From positions 51,029,000 through 51,092,999 of the forward strand of contig CM074185.1 in the NCBI GenBank assembly GCA_037179385.1: DNA of 64,000 nt, in the 5' to 3' direction. The stretch is from Holothuria scabra. Its lineage: Eukaryota; Echinodermata; Holothuroidea; Aspidochirotida; Holothuriidae. The position numbers were made by a program, and so were the translations under genes. Shown here piece after piece: positions 57,501-64,000 of this stretch. Position 1 is the first letter of the stretch; every line of letters starts with the position of its first letter. The notes below the pieces were generated by a model, which saw only the letters and a program-made list of their open reading frames with translations, was not told the origin of the DNA and did no database searches.

Positions 57501-60500
57501 GTTTTGGTTAAAAGAAAAACCAGTTACTTACAGGTGGAGACAAAGGTTATTTTGGGTCACCAGTTGTTACAAGAAATGTAGCATTTTATTGAAAAGAGCA
57601 TGTATGTATCATCGAAACCTCAATGCATTTTTGCATTCTGGTTAAAAATTATTCCTGCACAGAGGGTAGTCATCTCGTTTTGTAATGGTATTTCAGTGTC
57701 ATAATTAGAGTGGTTTGCCAAGTTTGGTTGATTGAAAATGCTTCAGTACAACTTAATAAAGCTTTCAAAAACCTAAGTCAAATACTCGTGCCAGGACTTT
57801 GTGAAAATGTTGCATATAAAAGGATAATGCAGACACCCGAACTTGAAGTAGTGTAGTAGTCTATTCTATTTCAAGAATTTCTCTGAGTGATCATGTGACA
57901 ATATTTTTCCTCCTTGATTTTGAAATTTACTTAATTTTTGGTTTATCTTGAGTCTGCAATATTAAGACATGAGATATCATGAACTGAAATTTGTGAGATT
58001 TAGCTGTTGTTTTGAAACAAGTCTGGGGAGACTGCTTTTGCCCTTTAAAATCCAGAAATAAATAATAGAACATTACATCTATATTTCAAGAAACTTACTG
58101 GCCTCATTGATCAATATGTGCCACCTGCCATCAAATAAACCAGTCAATATTCTTCAAGTCTTACTGGCTTGGTTTGAAACTTATTGGCCTCAACTTCTCT
58201 GTGCCACCAGCTAAACTGAATCCTGTGTTGAATAATCATGCTATCTTTAACTTTTTATGTTTTGATAATTTTTTGTTGCCCCATACATCTTTATCTTTGA
58301 AACATTTTGTGCAGAACCCTCTATCGTCAGTTTGTGGAAGAAATTATCATAAAACCAGGGAAAGAGATGCATGGAGTCTCTGAAGAATCATCTCATGCCT
58401 CTGATCATGTGAGTCAAAGAAATATTTTTAAAGCATAATCATTTGCTCCAATCTTAGTTCCAAGCAAATTTATGACAAGTTTAAAATCATCTTTTATTTT
58501 ACTTCCATTGTACATTTTATCATGTTTCAGGTTTTAAGTGTTACATAAAACGTAGATGGACTAAGCATGTCAGTAATAAAAATTTCGTTACTTCATGAAA
58601 ATGGACATCACTGGATTGAGATTTAAGGCCCTTAAGGGTAAGGAGGGGGCTGAAAGCTCAAATTCAAAATGGGTTAGCTATATTCTTCAATGAAACTATT
58701 AATTGAGGCCATGTAGGACAGTTGTTTAATGAAGCGAGAGAAAAATTACAAACACACGGTGATACCTTCCCCATAACACTCTTCATTTTGCTTAATGTAG
58801 CACAGGTGTTATGTGGATGTATGTGTAAATGCCATACTTCCATTGTTGTCGTAAGTTGAAAGGTCGCTATTACAATTTGAACCAACTTATTGCATTGTCA
58901 TGCTGGTTGGCTGACCAACTGAGCCATAGAGATCAAATTTGCTTTGATTTTTAAGGCCATTTAATGTTGGAAAAACATAGATCTCTATTAGATAAAAAAA
59001 TTCTGCCTAGTTTGACCAGGCCAGGAAACCAGCAGGGAACCTCCTAATTGTTTAACTTCCATTGTTTCATATGTCTCTGCCTTTACCTAGTTTGTGATCT
59101 TAAGGAATGCAGTCTTGTTTTTACTAGAAAAATTGTAACAAAACTATTGATTGATTTATCAAACAAGTATAACTTTTTAGGTAAATTAGATTCACTTTTC
59201 TTTGCTTTACTTTTAGCCACTAAATCCAAACCCTAACAGCCAGTGGTCAGCCTTCTTTAAGGATAATGATGTTCTTCTACAGATAGATAAGGACACAAGG
59301 TAAGCTGTCCCTTAGGACAAGGGAATATGACAGAAGATAAGTTTGAACATGGGAAAAATAATGAGTTTGGATGGGGTTAAGGTCCAATATTTCTGAATTT
59401 TAGGTAGAAATTTCCCACCTCTAGTCACAAAGAGTCAAAAATTTTCCAACATTGGAACTGTGTGATTGGTATCAGAGGTCTGTGAAAATGAAATAAAAGC
59501 TAACTATTTTTGGTTTCGATGAAAAGAGGAACCTATGCATTCATGATGGCGTGCGTGTGTATGTATGTGTGTATGTGCGTGTGTATGTGTGTGTGTGTTT
59601 GTGACACTTTGCTTGTTTACACCATATCTTGAGAAGGGATGATCTGACAGTTCTCAAACTTGGTACACAGATACCCCGTACTAAGAGGAAGAACCCTATT
59701 TATTTTGGTTGAGGTCAAAGGTCATCTGGGGTCACAGGGGGTCAAACACCGAAATCCTTTTTTACACTATATCTCAAGGTAGGAAGCTTGGATTGATTTC
59801 AAACTTGATATGTTGATGCATTATGATGTAAGGAAGAACCCTATTGATTTTGGTAGAGGTCAAAGGTCATTTGGGGTCAAAGGGGGTCAAACTCAGAAAA
59901 CCTTGTTTAGGATAGCTCAAGGTACAAAACGTGGATGGATTTCATAATTAGTATGTGGATGAGTTATGGTGAGAAGATGGTCTGTATAAGGTTTTTTTTT
60001 GTGGAGGTGAAAGGACATCTGGGGTCATGATTGGTCAAACTTTAAAAAACTTGTGAAAATGGGACATCTCAAGGTAGGAAACTTGGATGGATTCTCTAAT
60101 TAGTATGTGGATGTGTTATGGTGAGTTGAAAGTACTGTACCTGTTGTTTTTGGTGGAGGTCAATGGTCATCTGGTACCACCTGGCATCAAACTCTGAAAA
60201 CCTTGTTTGCAGAATATCTTAAGGCACAGTATGGAATTTGGCTTTTTGAATATAGAAACTCAGAAAACCTTGTTTAGGATAGCTCAAGGTACAAAACGTG
60301 GATGGATTTCATAATTAGTATGTGGATGAGTTATGGTGAGAAGATGGTCTGTATAAGGTTTTTTTTTGTGGAGGTGAAAGGACATCTGGGGTCATGATTG
60401 GTCAAACTTTAAAAAACTTGTGAAAATGGGACATCTCAAGGTAGGAAACTTGGATGGATTCTCTAATTAGTATGTGGATGTGTTATGGTGAGTTGAAAGT

Positions 60501-61910
60501 ACTGTACCTGTTGTTTTTGGTGGAGGTCAATGGTCATCTGGTACCACCTGGCATCAAACTCTGAAAACCTTGTTTGCAGAATATCTTAAGGCACAGTATG
60601 GAATTTGGCTTTTTGAATATAGAAATGTTTTGGTTAAAAAAAAAAAAACCAGTTACTTACAGGTGGAGTCAAAGGTCACTTTGGGTCACCAGTTGTTACA
60701 AGAAATGTAGCATTTTATTGAAAAGAGCATGTATGTATCATGGAAACCTCAATGCATTTTTGCATTCTGGTTTTATGTTACATCAACAAACAAAGTTTAT
60801 TGGACACACAAACAGAAATTAAATTGGTTCTCAATCAAATATCACTCTGTCAAGGGTTACAAATTTTATTTTGACAGCAAAATATTTTATCAACAGGCAA
60901 CTTAAAATGTGGTCATCATAGTAGTGTAATCAGCCTTAAGAGGAAGTCTGGAACAGATAGCTCAACTTAAAAAAATCTAGATTGGATTTAGGATTGAAAA
61001 TTGCTGCACTGTGACCATTATTACATAACATCTTCATAGTTTACCATGTTTGTAGACAGGTTTTTTCCTATTATGGGATTAGATTTAAATTTTTTAAGTG
61101 TTTGATAGTTTGTAATTTTCTGAATTTGCTGTTCTCACAATGGACTCAGGACCTGAGAATTTTACTCACATCTTTTATTTATATTGTGTGACAGGGTAAA
61201 GCATGAGAGAAAGTACCCAAGCCAATTGATATGAAAGCCACTGGCTGAGATTTAGTTGCCTTTGTTTAGCAGACAAAACAGCTGAGGTCAATCATATTAA
61301 TTAATTGCAGGGCTTAAGAGTATATCTGTTCAACGGTTCATAGCCTATACTTAATTAGGATCAGATCACAGGATCCTATCAGTAGGTTAAATTACATGTA
61401 ATTATGTGAAGTTAAGCGGGTGCCATGCAACATCTATAGCTTCTGATCCAACAGTAGCTTCCTTTTGGGAGAAGTTCCAGGAATGTGAGTAACAACACAA
61501 AAAATGTTATTAGAATAATGTGAATAGCTTTTACTGTTTTCAATATAAAAGTCTCATTTCAAAGCTTGCTCATTTTAAAGATATTTCAGTTGGTAAGCAA
61601 AACTTGTACGTTGTGACGAGTTGCGTAGTTTCTGTATAGTTTTTTAAAAAGGTCAAATCAAGTTTTGAGATAATTTTTAAAATCAAATCAGCAGATGTGA
61701 CATTTATTAAAATATCTGCAGACCCTTTAATGTTTTCTCTGTTATATCTGCAGGAGACTACAACCAGATTTAGGGTTTTTCCAAACAGCAACAGAATACC
61801 CCTGCCAAGAACTTTTACAAGCACAAGAAATGGAAACATTGAGGAGAAGGGTGGAACACACACTCCTGATCTCATCTGATGTTGAAAGAAATAGGACAGG
61901 CACTACAAAT
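45508..61910 (+). CDS. TBC1D13: TBC1 domain family member 13-like Rab GAP, N-terminal 178 residues (continues past window)
   Basis: Rab GTPase-activating protein. Human TBC1D13 is reported to act on Rab35 in membrane traffic. Joined exons: 45508-45530, 50366-50439, 51968-52008, 55201-55262, 58315-58408, 59217-59299, 61754-61910. All introns are GT-AG with consistent phase. The first 178 residues are collinear with human TBC1D13: FSGIP and LCWKILLHYLP (about 31-52) open the TBC domain, and HPLNPNPNSQW (98-108) and FFKDNDVLLQIDKDTRR (111-127) follow. The arginine-finger motif IxxDxxR is I121-D124-R127, with R127 the catalytic Arg. The YxQ motif and the rest of the domain lie beyond the right edge. 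The start ATG has A at -3 and G at +4, with an in-frame TAA at 45484-45486. No lesion was seen. Confidence 0.92.
46445..47010 (-). pseudogene. LINE reverse-transcriptase C-terminal fragment in TBC1D13 intron 1
   Basis: The minus strand reads DLRWTHHINLTASKANKMLG, LVRSKLEYCGAIWDPYYESD, KITREKVQRCAVCF, then LEVQRTRLRLTTIYK and TTREWNPLPPSIF. This is the usual C-terminal order for Jockey/CR1-group elements. Stops and shifts are present. No catalytic core or tail is seen. Confidence 0.85.
47011..50365. other. Rest of TBC1D13 intron 1
   Basis: A degenerate MITE-like match to 57825-58045 lies at about 49175-49400. A B-box-like GGTTCAAATCC is on the minus strand near 47620 without a matching tRNA fold. 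Otherwise there is no gene or clear repeat. Confidence 0.5.
50366..50439 (+). CDS. TBC1D13: TBC1D13 coding exon 2
   Basis: Completes Arg8, then IQLFKDCLKEEIIDLKKLKK, LCFS and the first base of Gly33. Acceptor GACAG, donor GTGAGT. Aligns with human IADFQDVL through LSFSG. Confidence 0.88.
50625..50905 (-). mobile_element. tRNA-derived SINE family 2 in TBC1D13 intron 2
   Basis: The minus strand begins GACCGGTGCTATGGCCAAGT, GGATAAAGGC (A-box-like) and has GGAGTTCAATTCCTGG (B-box-like), followed by a non-tRNA body. The CCTCCCGGTTG block on the plus strand recurs, diverged, near 59040. Confidence 0.75.
51133..51709. mobile_element. 577-bp GATTAC-rich hAT-like foldback element
   Basis: Inverted ends CAGGCTTGGGG (left) and CCCCAAGCCTG (right), exact 8-bp duplication GTTTCATG at 51125-51132 and 51710-51717. 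Both arms are built from GATTAC/GATTGC hexamers and their complements. The centre (about 51300-51375) looks like a diverged SINE family 1 fragment in plus orientation. Lies in TBC1D13 intron 2. Confidence 0.93.
51968..52008 (+). CDS. TBC1D13: TBC1D13 coding exon 3
   Basis: Completes Gly33, then IPDSSNFRSLCWK (34-46). The R-x-L-C-W-K block is TBC domain motif A. Acceptor TTTACAG, donor GTATGG. It lies only 258 bases to the right of the foldback element at 51133-51709. Confidence 0.9.
52932..52995 (-). mobile_element. SINE family 1 tail fragment
   Basis: TTGGATGGAGTTTTATGGCC, then CAAGTCAAGCCGGCCACAGC, as in other copies. It stops where the DR1 repeat copy at 52996 begins and does not resume. 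Confidence 0.75.
52996..53580 (+). repeat. DR1-bearing repeat family, copy A (diverged)
   Basis: Starts GGTTCCTTGCGTTAGCAAAA, then GGAACCTATG, a GT microsatellite (about 53046-53079), then units with GGTCAAAGGTCA-like sequence. One perfect AGGTCAAAGGTCA at 53444-53456 and a one-mismatch site at 53202-53214. Lies in TBC1D13 intron 3. Confidence 0.8.
54515..54687 (-). mobile_element. SINE family 1, head half
   Basis: The minus strand begins GACTGCATGGTCGAGTGGTT, GGAGC (A-box-like), then AGTTCAACTC (B-box-like), then family blocks down to GCAAGCAAGTC. The tail is truncated. Directly abuts the solo LTR. Confidence 0.8.
54693..55067. mobile_element. Solo LTR of a retrotransposon in TBC1D13 intron 3
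   Basis: 375 bases that start TGTTGTGTCATG and end CACGACA (TG...CA), flanked by an exact 5-bp duplication GTACT at 54688-54692 and 55068-55072. Contains a TATA-like TCTATAATTG and AATAAA near 54985 on the plus strand. No internal region or second LTR. The structure fits a Gypsy-type LTR left by recombination. Confidence 0.8.
55201..55262 (+). CDS. TBC1D13: TBC1D13 coding exon 4
   Basis: ILLHYLPTDRKQWESELKKQ (47-66) plus two bases of Arg67. Acceptor ATACCAG, donor GTATTC. Aligns with human ILLNYLPLERASWTSILAKQ. Confidence 0.92.
56588..57645 (+). repeat. DR1-bearing repeat family, copy B
   Basis: Starts TTTTTGGTTTCGATGAAAAG, then GAACC-like ATGCATTCATGATGGCG, a TG/TATG microsatellite (about 56632-56697), then 140-160-bp units. 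Perfect AGGTCAAAGGTCA at 56807, 56952 and 57107. Ends around ATGCATTTTTGCATTCTGG. GGTTTCGATGA near the start is exactly inverted as TCATCGAAACC near 57609. Lies in TBC1D13 intron 4. Confidence 0.88.
57825..58045. mobile_element. MITE-like repeat (shared with 14880 and 49175)
   Basis: Starts AATGCAGACACCCGAACTTG, contains AGTGTAGTAGTCTATTCTAT and ATCATGTGAC, ends GGGGAGACTGCTTTTGCCCT, in the same order as the copy at 14880-15225. Confidence 0.55.
58315..58408 (+). CDS. TBC1D13: TBC1D13 coding exon 5
   Basis: Completes Arg67, then TLYRQFVEEIIIKPGKEMHG and VSEESSHASDH (68-98). Acceptor TGTGCAG, donor GTGAGT. The YxQFV-x-E-x-I-I block matches human LYAQFLREMII. Confidence 0.91.
58690..58935 (-). 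mobile_element. tRNA-derived SINE in TBC1D13 intron 5
   Basis: The minus strand has CTCTATGGCTCAGTTGGTCA, GCC (A-box-like) and GTTGGTTCAAATTG (B-box-like) about 45 bases apart, followed by a non-tRNA body with GTATCACCGTGTGT. The acceptor stem is not paired, so it is not a tRNA gene. Confidence 0.6.
59217..59299 (+). CDS. TBC1D13: TBC1D13 coding exon 6
   Basis: PLNPNPNSQWSAFFKDNDVL and LQIDKDT (99-125) plus two bases of Arg126. Carries the Ile and Asp of the IxxDxxR arginine-finger motif. Acceptor TTTTAG, donor GTAAGC. Confidence 0.95.
59512..60772 (+). repeat. DR1-bearing repeat family, copy C, with internal tandem duplication
   Basis: Near-identical to copy B in its start (GGTTTCGATGAAAAGAGGAA), microsatellite, units and end. 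Perfect AGGTCAAAGGTCA at 59712 and 59867. A 367-bp block (59891-60257) is repeated almost exactly at 60258-60624. Lies in TBC1D13 intron 6. Confidence 0.9.
61754..61910 (+). CDS. TBC1D13: TBC1D13 coding exon 7
   Basis: Completes Arg126, then RLQPDLGFFQTATEYPCQEL through SSDVERNRTGTTN (127-178). R127 is the finger arginine. Acceptor CTGCAG, donor GTATGT. I found no further TBC1D13 exon between here and 64000. Confidence 0.94.
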
Positions 61911-62123
61911 GTATGTTAAATAAAATAACAAAATTATTCCCATGAATATTTGCATTATTTTGTCCAATTTTAATATACATGGATGCATTGCGCCTTTAGT
62001 TCATTTAGAAATTCTTTGAAGATATGATAGAAAACCAAAGGTCACGGTGGAAAAAGATCATTGCACTTTGCTGTTTCTGCTTTTTCTTACTTAATCCTTG
62101 AACTTTCCACTACAGCAGAGGAG

Positions 62124-62379
62124 TTCATTAGTTAGATGAGGTTTTATGGTTCAGTTTTAAACAATATGTTGAAGTGTGGCAAACCATGTCATTTTTCCAG
62201 TTGCCATAAACTGGCTTGTTTTCCATACTCCATTGCTCATGCTCAGCACCCAAACACTATGGTAGAGTGTTCCATTTTTAAAGTCTTTGGTATGACCTGA
62301 CTAGGAGTTGAACTACAGGCGTTACACTCCAGACCTCCTGGTTGTAATTCGGATGCTCTTATCCGCTTGACCATGTAGT
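62124..62379 (-). mobile_element. Full-length tRNA-derived SINE family 1 with target duplication
   Basis: 256 bases flanked by an exact 8-bp repeat CAGAGGAG (62116-62123 and 62380-62387). Minus strand: tRNA-like head ACTACATGGTCAAGCGGATA, AGAGC, with B-box-like AGTTCAACTCC, then the family body, ending CATAAAACCTCATCTAACTA. This copy sets the family's boundaries and orientation. Confidence 0.85.
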
Positions 62380-62584
62380 CAGAGGAGGTAGTGAGTGGTA
62401 GAAGGGATCCTTGTACGTGACTACAATATTGCTGTGAAGGAATTTCATTGACAAAGGAATGTAGAAATATGTGTGTAGAAAACTTTCAAAGAAGATTTAC
62501 TGTATATATTTCTTACAAACAAGTTGAATAGAACAGGTTTAGGATGTTAGCCTAGCACTGATGGTAATTGATTCCCTGACATAG

Positions 62585-63260
62585 GCAGGCAAGGAATCTA
62601 TGCGATGGTGATGTCATGTGTGTGTGTGTGTGAGTGTGTGTGTGTGAGCTTGTAAACCATACCTTGCTGGGTACAGGCTGCTCACGACAGCTGAAGCCTC
62701 ACACGTCTTTCCTCGCTCACGCGGAGCTTGTAACTGGTGTAGCTACCCGAAACTTCAGACACTGCCATGAGCTCTGTCACGTGATATGCAGGAGCCCGCC
62801 CTCGCATGCGGCATTCAAGTGTTGCGTGACATAAACTGCTAAAGGGAAATTCCGACCATTTCCTTGCGGGGATTGTACCCCATAAGGCATTGAATACGGG
62901 TATGTCCTGTATTTTTGTGTGTGGGTGTTTGTGACACTTGCTTGTAAACAGGATATCTTAAGGTAGGTATGTCAGACACTTTTCATATTTGGTATATAGA
63001 TTTATCATGTTAAGGGGAAGAACGCCATTGTTTTTGGTAGAGGTCAAAGGTCATTTGAGGTCACCAGCGGTAAAATTGCGACAACTTCGAAAATGGCTTG
63101 TAAACACGATATCTCCATATAAAAGTGACAGATACTCTTCATATTTGGTATATAGATTTGTCATGTTGAGAGAAAGAAGCCTATTGTTTTTGGTAGAAGT
63201 CAAAGGTCATTTGAGGTCACCAGCGGTAAAATTGCAAAAATTCTGTGCCTAAAATGTTAA
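62585..63260 (+). repeat. DR1-bearing repeat family, copy D
   Basis: GGAATCTATGCGATGG, a GT microsatellite (about 62616-62646), then two units at about 62930-63090 and 63095-63240 sharing CATATTTGGTATATAGATTT. Perfect AGGTCAAAGGTCA at 63041-63053 and AAGTCAAAGGTCA at about 63196-63208. Confidence 0.82.
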
Positions 63261-63389
63261 GAAAAATCTATCAAACACTGTCAATTTGAAAGCAGGTAAG
63301 GTATTTGATGGCAAGGAATCACTAATCCTTTTGGCTTTCTGGTTTTACATGGCCATTCAAGCACTGTGTGTTTGGTTGTTGGTGGAGCA

Positions 63390-63560
63390 TCTGCTTTTCA
63401 CACTGGTGGCCTGGCTTAGATTCTTAGGTGGAGACATATCAAAGACTTAAAAAATGAAACCTGCTGCCATTGTGTATGATGCTCAACAAAGCCTAAGCAA
63501 TGTAGTAGGGAAAAGAATCAGGTATATTATAACTGGAAAAAACTGTGGACTGCTAGATTG
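63390..63560 (+). mobile_element. SINE family 1 fragment in opposite orientation
   Basis: Plus strand reads family blocks in reverse complement: AAATGAAACCTGCTGCCATT, AGCAATGTAGTAGGGAAAAG, TATAACTGGAAAAAACTGTG. Head eroded. Confidence 0.65.
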
Positions 63561-63951
63561 AAGGGAAACATTGTGTTTGTTTTACAGAAATCATTCATAT
63601 TTTTAAAACCAACATTTATGGGCGGAGAGTGGTAGATAATTAGAAATAAGGCAGTATGGTAACCTTTTCAAAGAAAAAAAAAGAGTACTTACAGATAGAA
63701 ATTCAGTTACTGAACTATTGTTCAAGTATAATTTGTTAATCCAAACTTTCAAAAATTCAGATGATGCAAATTCCGCATTACTCATCTTACACATGTTTGA
63801 CATGATGAGAGAATTAATTGGTCAGATTGAATGCTCTGACTTATAATGATCAAGGCTATTTATTCTGTGTGCCATTGTGGTGCAGGGATTCCCTATAAAC
63901 CCAAAGGCCTAGAATGGTGTCTAACTTCAGGCATTCAATGTCTGTGTAGAC

Positions 63952-64000
63952 CATGGGCATCCGCAGAAAAAAAGTCAGGGGGGGCAAAATTTCTAGGGAG
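63952..64000. mobile_element. Left end of a second copy of the 42394 MITE family, cut by the window edge
   Basis: Starts CATGGGCATCCGCAGAAAAA, then AGTCAGGGGGGGCAAAATTT and CTAGG. This matches the reverse complement of the right end of 42394-42673 (CTAGAAAATTTTGCCCCCGC, then TGACTTTTTTTCTGCGGACG). Confidence 0.8.

Overview
The window is nuclear DNA from an animal. Two conserved protein-coding genes are split into short exons with GT-AG introns, and the rest is mostly introns and transposable elements. The protein similarity, the intron-rich structure and the mix of tRNA-derived SINEs, CR1/L2-like LINEs and hAT-type DNA elements fit a marine invertebrate, possibly a deuterostome such as an echinoderm. 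The species cannot be fixed from the sequence alone, and this placement is an inference.

Region by region. (1) 1-2543: 3' flank and probable 3' UTR of the first gene. (2) 2544-26239, minus strand: a complete medium-chain acyl-CoA dehydrogenase gene (ACADM-like), reconstructed as 11 coding exons and 431 residues. It has a basic mitochondrial presequence, both acyl-CoA dehydrogenase signature motifs and the catalytic glutamate. Its introns carry SINEs, a hAT-like element inserted into a SINE, foldback MITEs and TTAA-flanked elements. (3) 26240-45507: about 19 kb between the divergently transcribed genes. It is dense in nested DNA transposons, many with exact 8-bp target-site duplications (26898, 28425, 30408, 37713, 42394). 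It also holds a degenerate non-LTR retrotransposon (34.26-37.2 kb), foldback elements (39-39.9 kb), LINE fragments (41.4 and 43.5-44.5 kb) and a perfect 62-copy TGACA array at 43181-43490. (4) 45508 to the right edge, plus strand: the first seven coding exons (178 residues) of a TBC1D13-like Rab GTPase-activating protein. The gene runs out of the window, so the YxQ part of the TBC active site is not present. Its introns hold a LINE fragment, SINEs, a GATTAC-rich hAT-like foldback element, a solo LTR, and four copies of a repeat family carrying perfect direct repeats of AGGTCA spaced by one base (DR1).

The two host genes have unrelated roles: mitochondrial beta-oxidation and Rab/membrane-traffic control. 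Nothing suggests that they work together beyond divergent orientation. I found no operon, CRISPR array, rRNA or convincing intact tRNA gene. I did not find a clearly new biological system. The most unusual signals are the DR1-bearing intronic repeat family, the homogeneous TGACA array sitting at a LINE 3' end, and the set of elements whose boundaries can be read to the base from target-site duplications.
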